Translations under genes and position numbers: made by a program | Part shown: one piece after another, positions 21,578 to 32,299 of the stretch | Layout of the letters: every line of letters starts with the position of its first letter | Numbering within the stretch: the stretch's first letter is position 1 | From: Palaemon carinicauda | Taxonomy: Eukaryota; Arthropoda; Malacostraca; Decapoda; Palaemonidae | NCBI RefSeq assembly: GCF_036898095.1 | Contig: NC_090726.1 | Coordinates: 40,750,615-40,814,614, forward strand | Direction: 5' to 3' | DNA length: 64,000 nucleotides | Notes under the pieces: model-generated | Seen by the model: only the letters and a program-made list of their open reading frames with translations | Told to the model about the DNA's origin: nothing | Databases searched by the model: none

Positions 21578-24104
21578 CCTTAGTCTTACGAGCCGATGAG
21601 GCTACAAGATCATGTGTGTCCTTTTGTATCAGGGCAGCAGACAAGTCCTTAACCAGCTCTTCGGGGAAGAGGAACTTCGAGAGCGGAGCGAAAAGGAGTT
21701 GAGACCTTTGACAAGGTGTAATGCTGGAGGAAAGGAAGGTACATAGCTGTTCCCTTTTCTTAAGAACCCCTGACACAAACATCGACGCAAGCTCGCCATA
21801 TCCATCTCTAATGGCCTTATCCATGCAGGACATTAATAGCATGGCAGAATCCTTGTCCGCAGGAGAGGTCTTCTTGCTGAGGGCCCCCAGGCACCAGTCT
21901 AGGAAGTTGAACATCTCAAATGCTCTAAAAACACCCTTCAGGAAGTGATCAAGGTCTGAGAAAGTCCAGCAAACCTTAGAGCGCCTCATTGCTGTTCTAC
22001 GAGGCGAGTCTACCAGACTTGAGAAGTCAGCCTGGGCAGAGGCAGGTACTCCCAAGCCTGGTTCCTCTCCTGTGGCATACCAAACGCCCGCTTTAGAAGT
22101 GAGCTTAGTCGGAGGAAACATGAACGAAGTCTTTCCAAGGTGTTGCTTAGTCTGCAACCACTCCCCTAAGATCCTTAACGCTCTCTTAGAGGACCTTGCT
22201 AGGACTAGCTTAGTATAGGTAGACTTAGCTGGCTGCATGCCCAGCGAAAACTCAGATGGCGGAGAGCGGGGAATAGCAGAGACAAAGTGGTCTGGGTATA
22301 CCTCCCTAAACAGAGCCAAGACCTTACGAAAATCAATAGAAGGTGGAGAAGACTTGGATTCATCCACGTCTGATGAGGGATCCAGGTGTGCCGCCTCATC
22401 ATCAGACGCCTCATCACCAGAGTGTAGCGAAGAGATCGGAAAGGTATGCTGAACAGCAGAGTCAGTACGAGCTGGAACAACAATATTAGTGGTTTCCTCT
22501 TCAAGACTCTGTTGAGGGAACACCTGAGGCTCAGACTGCAAAGGCTGAACAAAAGAAGAAGCAGAAGGTAGGCGCATGGGTGGAGGAGGCTGACTCCTGG
22601 CATGAGTGGCTGAACTCAAGGGTTGCGCTTGCTGAGTGGTTGGCGGAAGCGGAGTAGCAAGTTCCTGAGGAACGAGTAGAGGTTCCTGCGGTGTGAGCAG
22701 AGAGCGATGAGGTAGAGGCTGCGCAGAACGTAGTAAATGTCTCGCGAGTTGAGGCTCCTGAGGCGCAAGGCTAAGGTGTTGTGGTGCTTGCCTTGAGGAG
22801 GGTTGAGCTCGCTGCAGCGAGAGCTGAGGAGACTGACTCATGGATGGGAGAGGTTGTTGTACCTCAACCGAGTGTTGCATCAATGGTGGAGCAGCAAGTG
22901 GAAGCGGAGGAAGAGAGGTATAAGCCTCCTGATCCCATTGCTGAGGTTGCCTTAAGGAAGGCGGAGGGAGCTGTACACCACTGGGAACAGTAAACTCAGA
23001 ACGTGGCTCAACATCGTACGCCTGGCAGGCGGTACTGCGGTCAGGCGGAGCGAGCGCAGGCGGAGCGAGTGCAGGCGGAGGCGGAGGCGCAACCTTCTCA
23101 GCCCGACACTCACGCATCAAGACTGAAAGTTGTGACTGCATGGACTGCAGTAGAGCCAACTTGGGGTCGGCAGACACTAAGGTCTGCTGAGGCAAAGCCT
23201 TAACAGCAGAGATCTGTTGCGGCAGAACCTTACTCCTCTTGGGCGGAGTGCAGTCGACAGATGACTGCGGCGAGTCAGAGCTGAGCCAATGACTGCAGCC
23301 CGGTTGAGCACTCGCGGACTGGACTCTGCGTTTGAGTGGTCTAGAGACCTGAGTCCAGCGTTTCTTCCCTGACAATTGATCAGCGGACGAGTAAAAGACG
23401 GGCTCAATCGTCTGCAGGTGGGAGTGACGGTCTCTGGAAGACACGCCCGCAACCACCGAGGATACTTCTGTGCGCCGATCAAGGCCTGCCGAACCCTTTT
23501 GCCCTTCGACATTGCTTCTCCCCTGGGCTTGGGAGCTTGCAAGAGGTCCCGGACTGGGAGGACGACTGGCACGCACAGAAGTATCCTCACGCACCACACT
23601 GACACTGACACTAGCACTTGGCACTGCACTGACACTAGCACTCGTCACAGCACTGGCACTAATACCACCCACTGCACTCTTGACCTTAAGTTCCTTGACT
23701 TCGGCCATAAGAGACTTATGATCGCTAACCACTGACTCTACTTTATCGCCTAAGGCCTGAATAGCACGCAAAACAACAGACATATCAGGCTGAGGGCAAA
23801 TAGTAGGTTCGGGGGTAGCCACTACAGGGGTAGGAAAAGGTAGGGGATCATGAGGTGAGGAAAAAAGTGAAGAGTGAGAAGAACTCCTCCTAACTCTGCC
23901 TCTCTCTAACTTGGTTGAATACTTCAGAAGACGGACAAAATCAAGTTCCGAAAGTCCGGCGCATTCCTCACATCGATTTTCTAACTGACAGGGCCTATCC
24001 CTACAGTCAGAACAAGCGGTGTGAGGATCTACCGAGGCCTTCGGAATACGCCTATTACAAGACCTACATCGCCTATGGGTGGGGGCTTGTGAAATGTCAG
24101 ACAT
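21411..24104 (-). CDS. Gag-like protein of DIRS element B
   Basis: An intact 897-residue ORF begins 206 nt inside the right ITR. The N-terminus has a cysteine cluster suited to zinc binding (Cys13, 16, 31, 34, 39, 45, 48) followed by basic residues. Residues about 165-220 are Ser/Val-rich, and about 330-520 are Gln/Pro/Leu-rich, degenerate repeats. The C-terminal third (from about 580, DFRKVLALFREVYPDHF) is a predicted helical, capsid-like region containing FSDLDHFLKGVFRAFEMFN. The extreme end is Arg/Ser/Lys-rich, suited to nucleic-acid binding. It would package the element RNA. Sequence alone cannot prove the capsid role, but position and composition match DIRS ORF1. Confidence 0.85.
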   Translation of the reverse strand: MSDISQAPTHRRCRSCNRRIPKASVDPHTACSDCRDRPCQLENRCEECAGLSELDFVRLLKYSTKLERGRVRRSSSHSSLFSSPHDPLPFPTPVVATPEPTICPQPDMSVVLRAIQALGDKVESVVSDHKSLMAEVKELKVKSAVGGISASAVTSASVSAVPSASVSVSVVREDTSVRASRPPSPGPLASSQAQGRSNVEGQKGSAGLDRRTEVSSVVAGVSSRDRHSHLQTIEPVFYSSADQLSGKKRWTQVSRPLKRRVQSASAQPGCSHWLSSDSPQSSVDCTPPKRSKVLPQQISAVKALPQQTLVSADPKLALLQSMQSQLSVLMRECRAEKVAPPPPPALAPPALAPPDRSTACQAYDVEPRSEFTVPSGVQLPPPSLRQPQQWDQEAYTSLPPLPLAAPPLMQHSVEVQQPLPSMSQSPQLSLQRAQPSSRQAPQHLSLAPQEPQLARHLLRSAQPLPHRSLLTPQEPLLVPQELATPLPPTTQQAQPLSSATHARSQPPPPMRLPSASSFVQPLQSEPQVFPQQSLEEETTNIVVPARTDSAVQHTFPISSLHSGDEASDDEAAHLDPSSDVDESKSSPPSIDFRKVLALFREVYPDHFVSAIPRSPPSEFSLGMQPAKSTYTKLVLARSSKRALRILGEWLQTKQHLGKTSFMFPPTKLTSKAGVWYATGEEPGLGVPASAQADFSSLVDSPRRTAMRRSKVCWTFSDLDHFLKGVFRAFEMFNFLDWCLGALSKKTSPADKDSAMLLMSCMDKAIRDGYGELASMFVSGVLKKREQLCTFLSSSITPCQRSQLLFAPLSKFLFPEELVKDLSAALIQKDTHDLVASSARKTKVATSVPRTYRTPVADSPATRFIPPFRGRAPSRGSSRPDSSRSKSRKGSKASKGKN

Positions 24105-24309
24105 CTTGAATCCAAAGAGTTAGCCAAGTGGGGTTTCAAAATCAAGCAAAAGATCGTTAACCGTTAATTAAATAAAAGCTATCTAAGCTAATATAAGAAG
24201 GTTTCCAGTAAAGCGACAGCCGAAATCAAAGAGAAATACTTCACCAAAAGCCGTGAAAATACTCCAAGATCAAAAGCGTATCCCAGAACGTCTTGCCGGA
24301 AGCACGACA
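24105..24309 (-). promoter_or_regulatory. DIRS B 5' untranslated leader between ITR and gag
   Basis: About 205 bp separate the right ITR from the gag start codon. The element promoter must lie here or in the ITR. No TATA-like match is convincing. Confidence 0.4.
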
Positions 24310-24467
24310 GAGGAAAAATTGAGGAGGTGTCAACAAGAAGTACTATAGTACCTGGCCACAGGTGGCGCTGGTAAGTACACCCCCTTCTAGTATTGTGATA
24401 GCTGGCGTATCCCTCCATAGAATTCTGTCGGGCAACGGAGTTGACAGCTACATGATTATCGGGTAAG
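24310..24467 (-). repeat. DIRS B right inverted terminal repeat
   Basis: Partner of 17763-17920. The central palindrome is GTACTATAGTAC. Confidence 0.93.
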
Positions 24468-24481
24468 TTTAATATTGAAAA

Positions 24482-24665
24482 ACTCTATTCAATAAACTTT
24501 AAATCAGTTCCTTGCAAGAGTTGAAAAGAAAAAGGCTACAAAGTTGTCACCTTGTCTGGGCAAAGAAATCTCTCATCACCAAAAACCGCATCGTCGTCAT
24601 CATCCTCCTCCAACAACTAGTTCGTCACTTCCAACTCCCATTTTTTATTTTTTTGTCCAGCAAGC
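24482..24665 (+). pseudogene. Tigger/pogo transposase, segment 3 of 3 (C-terminal tail)
   Basis: After DIRS element B the Tigger reading resumes with LNQFLARVEKKKAT and a His/Arg/Pro/Ser-rich end (HRRHHPPPTTSSS). This matches the usual TxLDxFFxR tail of Tigger-like proteins. There is one stop just after the junction. The three segments together account for most of a roughly 500-600-residue transposase. Confidence 0.7.
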
Positions 24666-27033
24666 AGAATAGATCCCAAGTAAGGTAAAGTGACCACTGT
24701 TAATGAGTTAATATTACTGTAGTATATTTTTCAATATTCTTTCTCCATTTTATAAAATGGTAGCAGATTCTAAATATTTTGTCATGTATAGCATCATTAT
24801 AGGGAACACAGTCTGTACCTGTACATCACTTTAAAGGAGGTATTTCTGACCTATGTCAAAACAAGCATAAAATTATAAAGGCCAGAGTATTACCAAACTA
24901 AATATTCAAAATTCAGCAGCATAAATCTTTCATATATACAAACCTTTCTTTTACTCACACTTTAAGGTACAGGTATAGTTAAGAAAGGATAAGCCATGAA
25001 CTAAGCAGCTATTAAAAACAAATGAGGCTATTGTCAAATGGAGTGCAAGAAACATCTTGTAAGAAAAAGTTCATTATTACCTGCTAAAAGCTCTCCCCTC
25101 TTGTCAACTAAAGATAAAAACATGTACCTTGTAAAAATACAAGGTCCTACTTTGTTTAAAATGAAATTAATCCTGCTCGGGTACTGATTTATATACCCAA
25201 AGGTAAATTCCACTCTACCAAAACCAAACATTAACATCTAAAAGCCTGGGACAATCAAGTATCCAGGATCTTGACCTCTTGAGATAATGCTGCAGCACCC
25301 TTACTGGAAAAGGTAGAACCTAAAACCTTCCAAGGAATCAAACAGCAGGTATTGCAAATGAGCTGTTCCATCCTCATCTTTACTCATCAAAGCAACTTTC
25401 ACTGCAGTTCAAAGCAAAAGATATTTTGACTGATGGCTAACTCATATGAGTTATTTCAAGTGGCCCCCTCAGGAGGTTCAATGCGGGTGCAGGGTCCCTT
25501 TAGTGCCAGCTTGCATTGTTTCATGCCCATTACTTTTCATCCATACTCTTTGGTAATTTCTTATCTAGCCCTACTAGTCTATAAATGTGAATCAAAGATC
25601 ACGTTAAGGTAATTCATAAAATAACTCTAAGCAGCAAATTAGCAAATTTTACTAGCTTTTCTAAGTGATGTAAAAACCAGCTAGATGGTTTTTTTAAGCG
25701 AGCGTCTTTACTCTAAGGATAATATGTAACATTTGGAAATACTGTCTGCAGAATCTAGTGAAAATCCCCAATGTAGCAGATGCTGGAGAAGCATTATAAG
25801 AGATTATTTATTTAATTGGTCCTTATCATAAGTAAGACCTACTAAAATTAAACCTTACTGCTAAAAATGCAATATCAAGTCCTAGTAAAACACAAGTTCC
25901 TCTTTTCTTAAAAGGAATATGACAGAAAACATAACATTGGCCAAGAATGGGTAGGATGATGTAAAACAAGCACTTCCATCATTTGGTGGAAAAAGTAATC
26001 CACACCAATTGGACAAAAAGACACATTCTGTGTAGCCAAGGCAATATAGTACCAGATTAATGTACAATATGATGATAAAAGAAGCTAAGAGGGCAGATAC
26101 AAAGAGAGAATTACAGTAAGGTATATAAAATTTGTCTACTGACACCACACAGTTGTATTTCTGTCCTGTCAAAGAGCTCAGCTAATAGATTTGTTTTAAA
26201 ATGAAATGCGGAATTTAGAGCAATGCCAATTATAGTCTGGAAAGTAGGAGTAAAAAATAAAAAACCATAGGGGACATGAAAAGACAATGTAAAAGGCAAA
26301 GAGGCTTTCACATGGTCTATAGTGGGCTACGCAAATGCGTTTTTTGACTTTGCCATTTAGCTTTCCCATGTCCGCTGAAACTTCTATGAGTAGCGATTCA
26401 CAAAATAGCTATAGATTACATGAAAAGCCTGGGTGCTTGGAAGAGATCTCCCCTGGCACAATTCTCTACACAAAAGAAAAAAAAGAACTTGTTAACAGTA
26501 TCTACTTTAAAATGTTGGCATGAGTCTCTCGCTCTCTGGCATATCTTATACAATTTTCAAATTCAGAAGGGAAAATGTTGTAATTCCTCAAATGTTTAGT
26601 TCCGTGAATTAACATATTTCAGAAGGGAAGAATGTAACAGAGGAATACAGCAAGTCAGTATTAAGATAAATATTAATTGGCACCTCATAAACTGGAGTCT
26701 ATCTAAGCAAAGATAGTCGCAGGATGAAAATTCAAACCCGCAAGAACAAACTAAAATAAAATGGGGATCCAACAGTAAACTACACAAATACTGTGGTAGA
26801 GGCCCTTTTATGTAAGGTCTTCCTCATTACTACTGCTAACAATATTTTCATTGGTACTTCATAACAATTACTCAAACATTGATTTTGGAAGTTGTGCCTA
26901 CTGTAGAATTGTAGATAAAAGCTCAAAGAAAGTAATTGTTTGTAATTTTGCAAGAATAAACTTTACAACTTGCCAAAACTCCTTGCTGTCATAAATTTTA
27001 TCACATCATTACACAAAAATGATTTCAACTTAC
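24666..27033. other. Intronic/intergenic AT-rich DNA, nothing recognised
   Basis: I scanned both strands for further TTC4 exons (TPR helices) and for repeats. No ORF here resembles a protein and no element ends are evident. If the TTC4 reading is right, this is the intron downstream of its second coding exon. Confidence 0.5.
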
Positions 27034-27166
27034 CAGTTGGGGAATTATGCTCTGGAGCAAATTTTAACTGAGCTAAACCTTCACTTAATGGGTTAAGAGG
27101 AGCTTCACCTTCAGTGACACCCTCTTCTTGAACATAGGGAGCAAACAAAGGATGTTCTGCCATTTG
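27034..27166 (-). CDS. TTC4: TTC4/Dpit47-like, second coding exon
   Basis: The minus-strand exon is bounded by an acceptor (TTTTCCCTTTCAG) and a donor (GTAAGTTGAAATC). It is 133 nt, entered in phase 0 and left in phase 1. It encodes QMAEHPLFAPYV, then NPLSEGLAQLKFAPEHNSP. This follows directly on the first coding exon (ending WTEENWKE). The combined pattern, a WTEExWxE helix then HPLF and an EGLxxLK(F/Y) segment before the TPR domain, is that of TTC4/Dpit47, an Hsp90/Hsp70 co-chaperone found in cytosol and nucleus. The TPR exons are not in the window. They should lie beyond position 1 or were missed. Confidence 0.72.
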
Positions 27167-27284
27167 CTGAAAGGGAAAACGTAAAATCGTAAGAAAACCA
27201 TAAAATACTGATCTCAAAAATTTGCAAGTACAGTAGATCATTTTAATTTTTCTGAAAGGCAATTTTTATTTATCAAGACTTCCC

Positions 27285-27400
27285 TCAATTTTGGAGGGTA
27301 GCCGACAAAAAAAAAAAAAAGGGGGGGGGCACTTTTCTTCTCTTGGCTCCTCCCAGCCTGACGAGTTTGGTTGGTACTACAGTACTGTACTATCATTACT
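27285..27400. repeat. Interspersed repeat fragment (decapod-type)
   Basis: The string TTTTGGAGGGTAGCCGAC, an A-run/G-run and CTCCCAGCCTGACGAG resemble, from memory, a repeat common in decapod genomes. There is no second copy in this window, so the family assignment is tentative. Confidence 0.4.
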
Positions 27401-27466
27401 GTACAATTCAACTACAAATATTACTCAAAATGTTATTTTCATTAGTAAAATAAATTTTTGAATATA

Positions 27467-27625
27467 CTTACCCGATAATCATGTAGCTGTCAACTCCGTT
27501 GCCCGACGGAATTCTACGGAAGGGATACGCCAGCGATCGCTATACAAGAGGGGGGTGTACTCACAAGCGCCACCTGTGGCCAGGTACTGCAGTACTTCTT
27601 ATTGACACCACCTCAATTTTTCCTC
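27467..27625 (+). repeat. DIRS C left inverted terminal repeat
   Basis: Reverse complement of 33983-34141 with two differences (CGACGG vs CGACAG; CTTATT vs CTTGTT). Confidence 0.92.
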
Positions 27626-27667
27626 GGTCCACTGGTTCTATGGGGAGGAAGGGTGGGTCAATTAAAT

Positions 27668-27758
27668 CATGATTATCGGGTAAGTATATTCAAAAATTTA
27701 TTTTACTAATGAAAATAACATTTTTCAATATTAATCTTACCCGATAATCATGTAGCTG
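27668..27758. other. DIRS C internal complementary region (ICR)
   Basis: Complement of the left end followed by complement of the right end, meeting at AATAACAT/TTTTCAAT. Confidence 0.88.
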
Positions 27759-28142
27759 ATTCACACCCAGGGAGGTGGGTGAAAACCAGTGTACATGTAT
27801 ATCAAGAAGCTAAGTATCCCGTATTTCATATTATCAGTTATTCAAAATAACAATGAAATTATAAGTACCTGGTAAGGAAGTCAACTTGAGCCATTACTCT
27901 GCCTTAAATAAGTTCGTCTTCCTTACTGAGCGCAGCGTTCCTCTTAGGAGGCTGAACAACTCTAAGGTGCTGAAGTATCAAGGGCTGCAACCCATACTAA
28001 AGGACCTCATCACAACCTTTAACCTCGGCGCTTCTCAAGAAAGAATTGACCACCCGCCAAATCAACAAGGATGTGGAAGGCTTCTTAGCCGACCGTACAA
28101 CCCATAAAAAGTATTCAAGAGAAAGGTTAAAAGGTTATGGGA

Positions 28143-29514
28143 TTATGGGAATGTAGTGGCTGAGCCCCCGCCTACTACTGCATTCGTTGCTACGAATGGT
28201 CCCAGGGTGTAGCAGTACTCGTAAAGAGACTGGACATCTTTGAGATAGAATGATGCGAACACTGACTTGCTTCTCCAATAGGTTGCATCCATAACACTCT
28301 GCAGAGAATGGCTCTGTTTGAAGGCCACTGAAGTAGCCACAGCTCCCACTTCATGTGTCCTTACCTTCAGCAAAGCAAGGTCTTCTTCCTTCAGATGAGA
28401 ATGTGCTTCCCTAATCAGAAGCCTGAATAGTAAGAAACTGAGTTCTTAGACCTTGGAAAAGAAGGCTTCTTGATAGCACACCATAAGGCTTCTGATTGTC
28501 CTCGTAAAGGTTAAGACCTTTTTAGATAGTACCTAAGAGCTCTAACTGGGCAAAGTACTCTCTCCAGTTCATTCCCCACCAAGTTGGACAGGCTTGGGAT
28601 CTCGAACGACTTAGGCCAAGGACGTGAAGGAAGCTCGTTTAGCAAAAACCGAGCTGCAAGGAACATGTAGCCGTTTCAGATGTGAAAACAATGATCCTGC
28701 TGAAGGCGTGGATCTCACTTACTCTTTTAGCTGTTGTCAAGCACACGAGGAAAAGAGTTTTTAATGTGAGGTCCTAAAAAGAGGCTGATTGGAGAGGTTC
28801 AAATCTTGATGACATAAGGAACCTTAGGACCACGTCTAGATTCCAGCCTGGAGTGGACAACCGACGTTCCTTTGAGGTCTCAAAAGACCTAGGGAGGTCC
28901 TGTAGATCTTTGTTGGTGGAAAGATCCAAGCCTCTGTGGCGGAAAACCGCTGCCAACATACTTCTGTAACCCTTGATCGTAGGAGCTGAAAGGGATCTTA
29001 CTTTTCTTAGATGTAACAGGAAGTCAGCAATCTGGGTTACAGTGGTACTGGTTGAGGAAACTGCATTGGTCTTGTACCAGCTACTGAAGACTTCCCCTTG
29101 AGACTGATAGATTCTGAGAGTGGATGTTCTCCTTGCTCTGGCAATCGCTCTGGCTGCCTCCTTCGAAAAGCCTCTAGCTCTTGAGAGTCTTTCGAAAGTC
29201 TGAAGGCAGTCAGACGAAGAGCGTGGAGGTTTGGGTGTACCTTCTTTACGTGAGGTTGACGTAGAAGGTTCACTCCTAGAGGAAGAGTCCTGGGAATGTC
29301 GACCAGCCATTGCAGTACCTCTATGAACCATTCTCTCGCGGGCCAGAGCGGAGCCAACCAACGTCAGCCGTGTCCCTTTGCGAGAGGAGAACTTCTGAAG
29401 TACCCTGTTGACAATCTTGAACGGCGGGAATGCATACAGGTCGAGATGGGACCAATCCAGCAGAAAAGCATCCACGTGAACTGCTGCTGGGTTTGGAATC
29501 GGAGAACAATACAA
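28143..29514 (-). pseudogene. DIRS C tyrosine recombinase, broken
   Basis: The N-domain is open at about 29350-28774 (ARGFSKEAARAIARAR, PTIKGYRSMLAAVFRH). After ASF a stop interrupts it (28774), then small deletions around 28420-28700 shift the frame. The C-terminus (28373-28143) has THEVGAVATS, in which the second catalytic Arg of HxxR is Gly, then FASFYLKDV. It is therefore dead by both frame and residue. Confidence 0.85.
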
Positions 29515-29520
29515 CAGGAG

Positions 29521-30470
29521 TCTCTAGGTTATCGAGGTAGCGAACAGATCTATGGTTGGCTGACCCCACAGGGCCCAAAGTCTGCTGCAAACATTCTTGT
29601 GAAGGGTCCACTCTGTGGGGATGACCTGACCCTTCCGGCTGAGGCGATCTGCCATGACATTCATACCGCCCTGAATGAACCTCGTTACCAGCGTGAGCTT
29701 TCGATCTTTAGACCAGATGAGGAGGTCCCTTGCGATCTAGAACAACTTCCACGAATGAGTCCCTCCCTGCTTGGAGATGTAAGCCAGGGCTGTGGTGTTG
29801 TCAGAGTCCACCTCCACCACCTTGTTAAGCTGGAGGGACTTGAAGTTTATCAAGGCCAGAAGAACCGCCAACAACTCCTTGCAATTGATGTGAAGTGTCC
29901 TTTGCTCCTGATTCCATGTTCCCGAGCATTCCTGTCCGTCCAAAGTCGCACCCCAGCCCGTGTCTGATGCGTCCGAGAGGAGACGGCGGTCGGGTTTCTG
30001 AACAGCCAAAGGTAGACTTCCTTGAGAAGAAAGCTGTTCTTACACCACGCGAGAAAGACCTCCTCTCTTCGGAAACAGGAACTGAGACCGTCTCTAGCGT
30101 CATGTCCTTTATCCAGTGAGCAGCTAGATGATACTGAAGGGGGCGGAGGTGGAGTCTCCCTAACACGATGAACAGGGCCAGCGATGAAAGTGTCCCTGTT
30201 AGACTCATCCACTACCTGACTGAGCATCGGTTCCTTCTCAGCATGCTCTGGATGCATTCTAGGGCTTGGAAGATCCTTGGGGCCGACGGAAAAGCCCGAA
30301 AAGTTCGACTCTGAAGATCCATACCCAGGTAGACAATGGTCTGGGATGGGACGAGCTGGGACTCCTCAAAATTGACCAGGAGGCCCAGTTCCTTGGTCAG
30401 ATCCATAGTCCATCTGAGAATCTCCAGACAGCGACGACTTGTGGGAGCTCTTAAAAGCCAGTCGTCTGAC
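29521..30470 (-). pseudogene. DIRS C RT thumb, RNase H and methyltransferase-like remnant
   Basis: It begins at SDDWLLRAPTSRRCLE, retaining only DDW of YLDDW, then gives VPSQTIVYLGMDL, a frameshifted connection, RNase H with SDASDTGWGATLDG, INCKELLAVLLAL and DSDNTTALAYIS, and finally the DLFATS region. It has the same architecture and breakpoint as element A, so the deletion predates both insertions. Confidence 0.85.
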
Positions 30471-31137
30471 GGAGCCGGACACAAGATCATGGTACTGCTG
30501 CACAGTCTGTGAACTGTCAACCATGGGGAAGCGAGGAAGTACAGTGACAACCCGAAGCTGTCTAGACTGTCTGGGTCGTACAGACAACTCCTTATCGGGT
30601 TGCTGAGGTTGCCGCACTGCGTCACAACAAGTCACTTCTGCTGGTTGTTGAATGTCTTCCCAGTGACACACTGACTCCGTAAACAAAAAATCCTCTAACA
30701 AGGACTAAGCTTGGACTGCATGTCTTGCAACACAGCTCAAGGTCTATGGGAGCAGGTGTGGTAACAGACGGGGTTAGCGACTGAAGTGGAACCATTACCT
30801 TCCCTGGAAGCATGTTATGCTTAAATAAAAGTCCATAGGAGGCTACGCAGCTAAAGGCTCCTCTCCAAATGACAGAGTCCTCAAGGGAATATCAGAAGGA
30901 GGGAGAAAAGCACTTTCTCATCTACAGGGACCATATCCGAGAAAAGCTAAGTTCTCTCAGTGAGGGTTTCACTGGTGCAAAAGCAGCAGACTAGAAGGCA
31001 ACGTTATGAAACTGCTTGACAGTCTAGTGAGTTGGCAACAACCAAAGATGTGTGACTGAGAAGCATGCGGTAAGGTATGCAGAGCATGCTGTATGTAGAG
31101 CATGCTGTAAGGTAAGCAGAGCATGTTGCATGGCGTG
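30471..31137 (-). other. Lineage-specific filler in DIRS C
   Basis: Nearly identical to 13326-13990 of element A and not alignable to B or D. No domain recognised. Confidence 0.6.
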
Positions 31138-31494
31138 TAACATTTCTCAGAAATTCCATGACCAGTGCTAGATTGAGTAATATCGCATTACTGTCCATTG
31201 AAAGTGCACGTGCCGAGGGAATTGATTTAGACTGTTTTGTTGATGAATTTGATAGCCGGCATGATAATCGTAGAATTAAGCTGCACTAAATATACGTACT
31301 ATAATCTACTTCACCTCAGGAAAGGGAAACTCGCCCTGTTGGCAACACTGCATTACTTCATGCATGCTTGCATGGGGTTTTAATATCAACATAATATTTA
31401 CATTACATTCATAACTCATGATTCATTTGTTTTGAAGATATTTTTGCCATATTTTTGTGATTTTGTTAAAAATATATTGCAAGGAATACATATA

Positions 31495-31530
<36 letters not shown>

Positions 31531-31645
31531 TAATACGAATAACCTCCATTATCATAATGTTTGTGTAGGCATACATGTATATGTTTTACAAATGCAAGTT
31601 ATGAAAGTAATGAGGTGTTATTATTGTCATTTGTTATTTCAAAGT
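31138..31645. mobile_element. 508-bp insertion in DIRS C, unidentified
   Basis: Flanking sequence matches element A on both sides, but this AT-rich block, with a run of 27-28 T (about 31500-31527), has no counterpart in A, B or D. It replaces the gag minisatellite tract rather than simply interrupting it. The poly-T could be the poly-A tail of a minus-strand retroposon. I recognise no family. Confidence 0.45.
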
Positions 31646-32286
31646 TGAATGGGAAGAGGCTCAAGTTGAGGAGAAAGTGGCAGATGCATGCGTTGAGGTG
31701 GCTGACTCATAGCATAAGGTTCCTGCCTCAAGAGTTGCGCTTGCCTCAAGGGTTGAGGTGGCTGCGCAGAGAGAGGCTCTTGACTCACGAGTTGAGGTTC
31801 TTGAGGTGTGAGCTGCGAGAGTTGAGGTAGCGGCTGCGCAGAACGCAGTTCCTGTCTCACGAGTTGAGGTTCTTGAGGTGCTAGCCTCAAGAGTTGAGGC
31901 TCTCGCCTTGAGGAAAGTTGAGGTAGCAGCTGCGAGAGCTGAGGTGGCTGCCTCAAGGATGGTAGAGGTTGTCGTACCTCAAGAGGTTGTTGCCTCGAAG
32001 ATGGTCTAACTGCAAGAAACTCTTGCCTCAAAGGAAGAGGAGGATGTAAGGCATAAGACTCCTGTTCCCATTGTTGAGGTTGCCTTAAGGAAGGTGGAGG
32101 TTGCTGCACAACGCTGGTAACTGGCAACTCCCAACGCGGTAGCTCACGCATGGAGGTAGCTTGAGGAACCTCAACTTCGTACGTCTGGCAGACTGGACTG
32201 CGGTGAGGAGGAGCGCTCGCAGGAGGAGGTGTATTAACCTTCTCTGCCTGAAACTCCTGCATCAACACCGCAAGCTGAGACTGCAT
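31646..32286 (-). pseudogene. DIRS C gag remnant, Gln/Pro-rich part
   Basis: A 215-codon open frame on the minus strand, read from MQSQLAVLMQEFQAEKV. It corresponds to Gag residues about 325-530 of B and D (MQSQLSVLMRECRAEKV there), with LRQPPQ/PQLSQL-type repeats. It is cut at its 3' side by the 508-bp insertion. Confidence 0.7.
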
Positions 32287-32299
32287 TGTCTGCAGTATA

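Larger units (their letters stand above)
17726..24481 (-). mobile_element. DIRS element B, complete, near-autonomous
   Basis: A 6.76-kb element from ATGTTATTTTTATTAG to TTTAATATTGAAAA, coding on the minus strand. It has 158-bp ITRs (17763-17920, 24310-24467; one mismatch at 17836) and an ICR at 17965-18055. It carries an intact gag, an RT/RNase H/methyltransferase-like ORF and an open recombinase ORF, in overlapping frames typical of DIRS1. The only obvious lesion is loss of a catalytic Arg in the recombinase. It is inserted in the same Tigger pseudogene as element A, in the same orientation. Confidence 0.95.
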
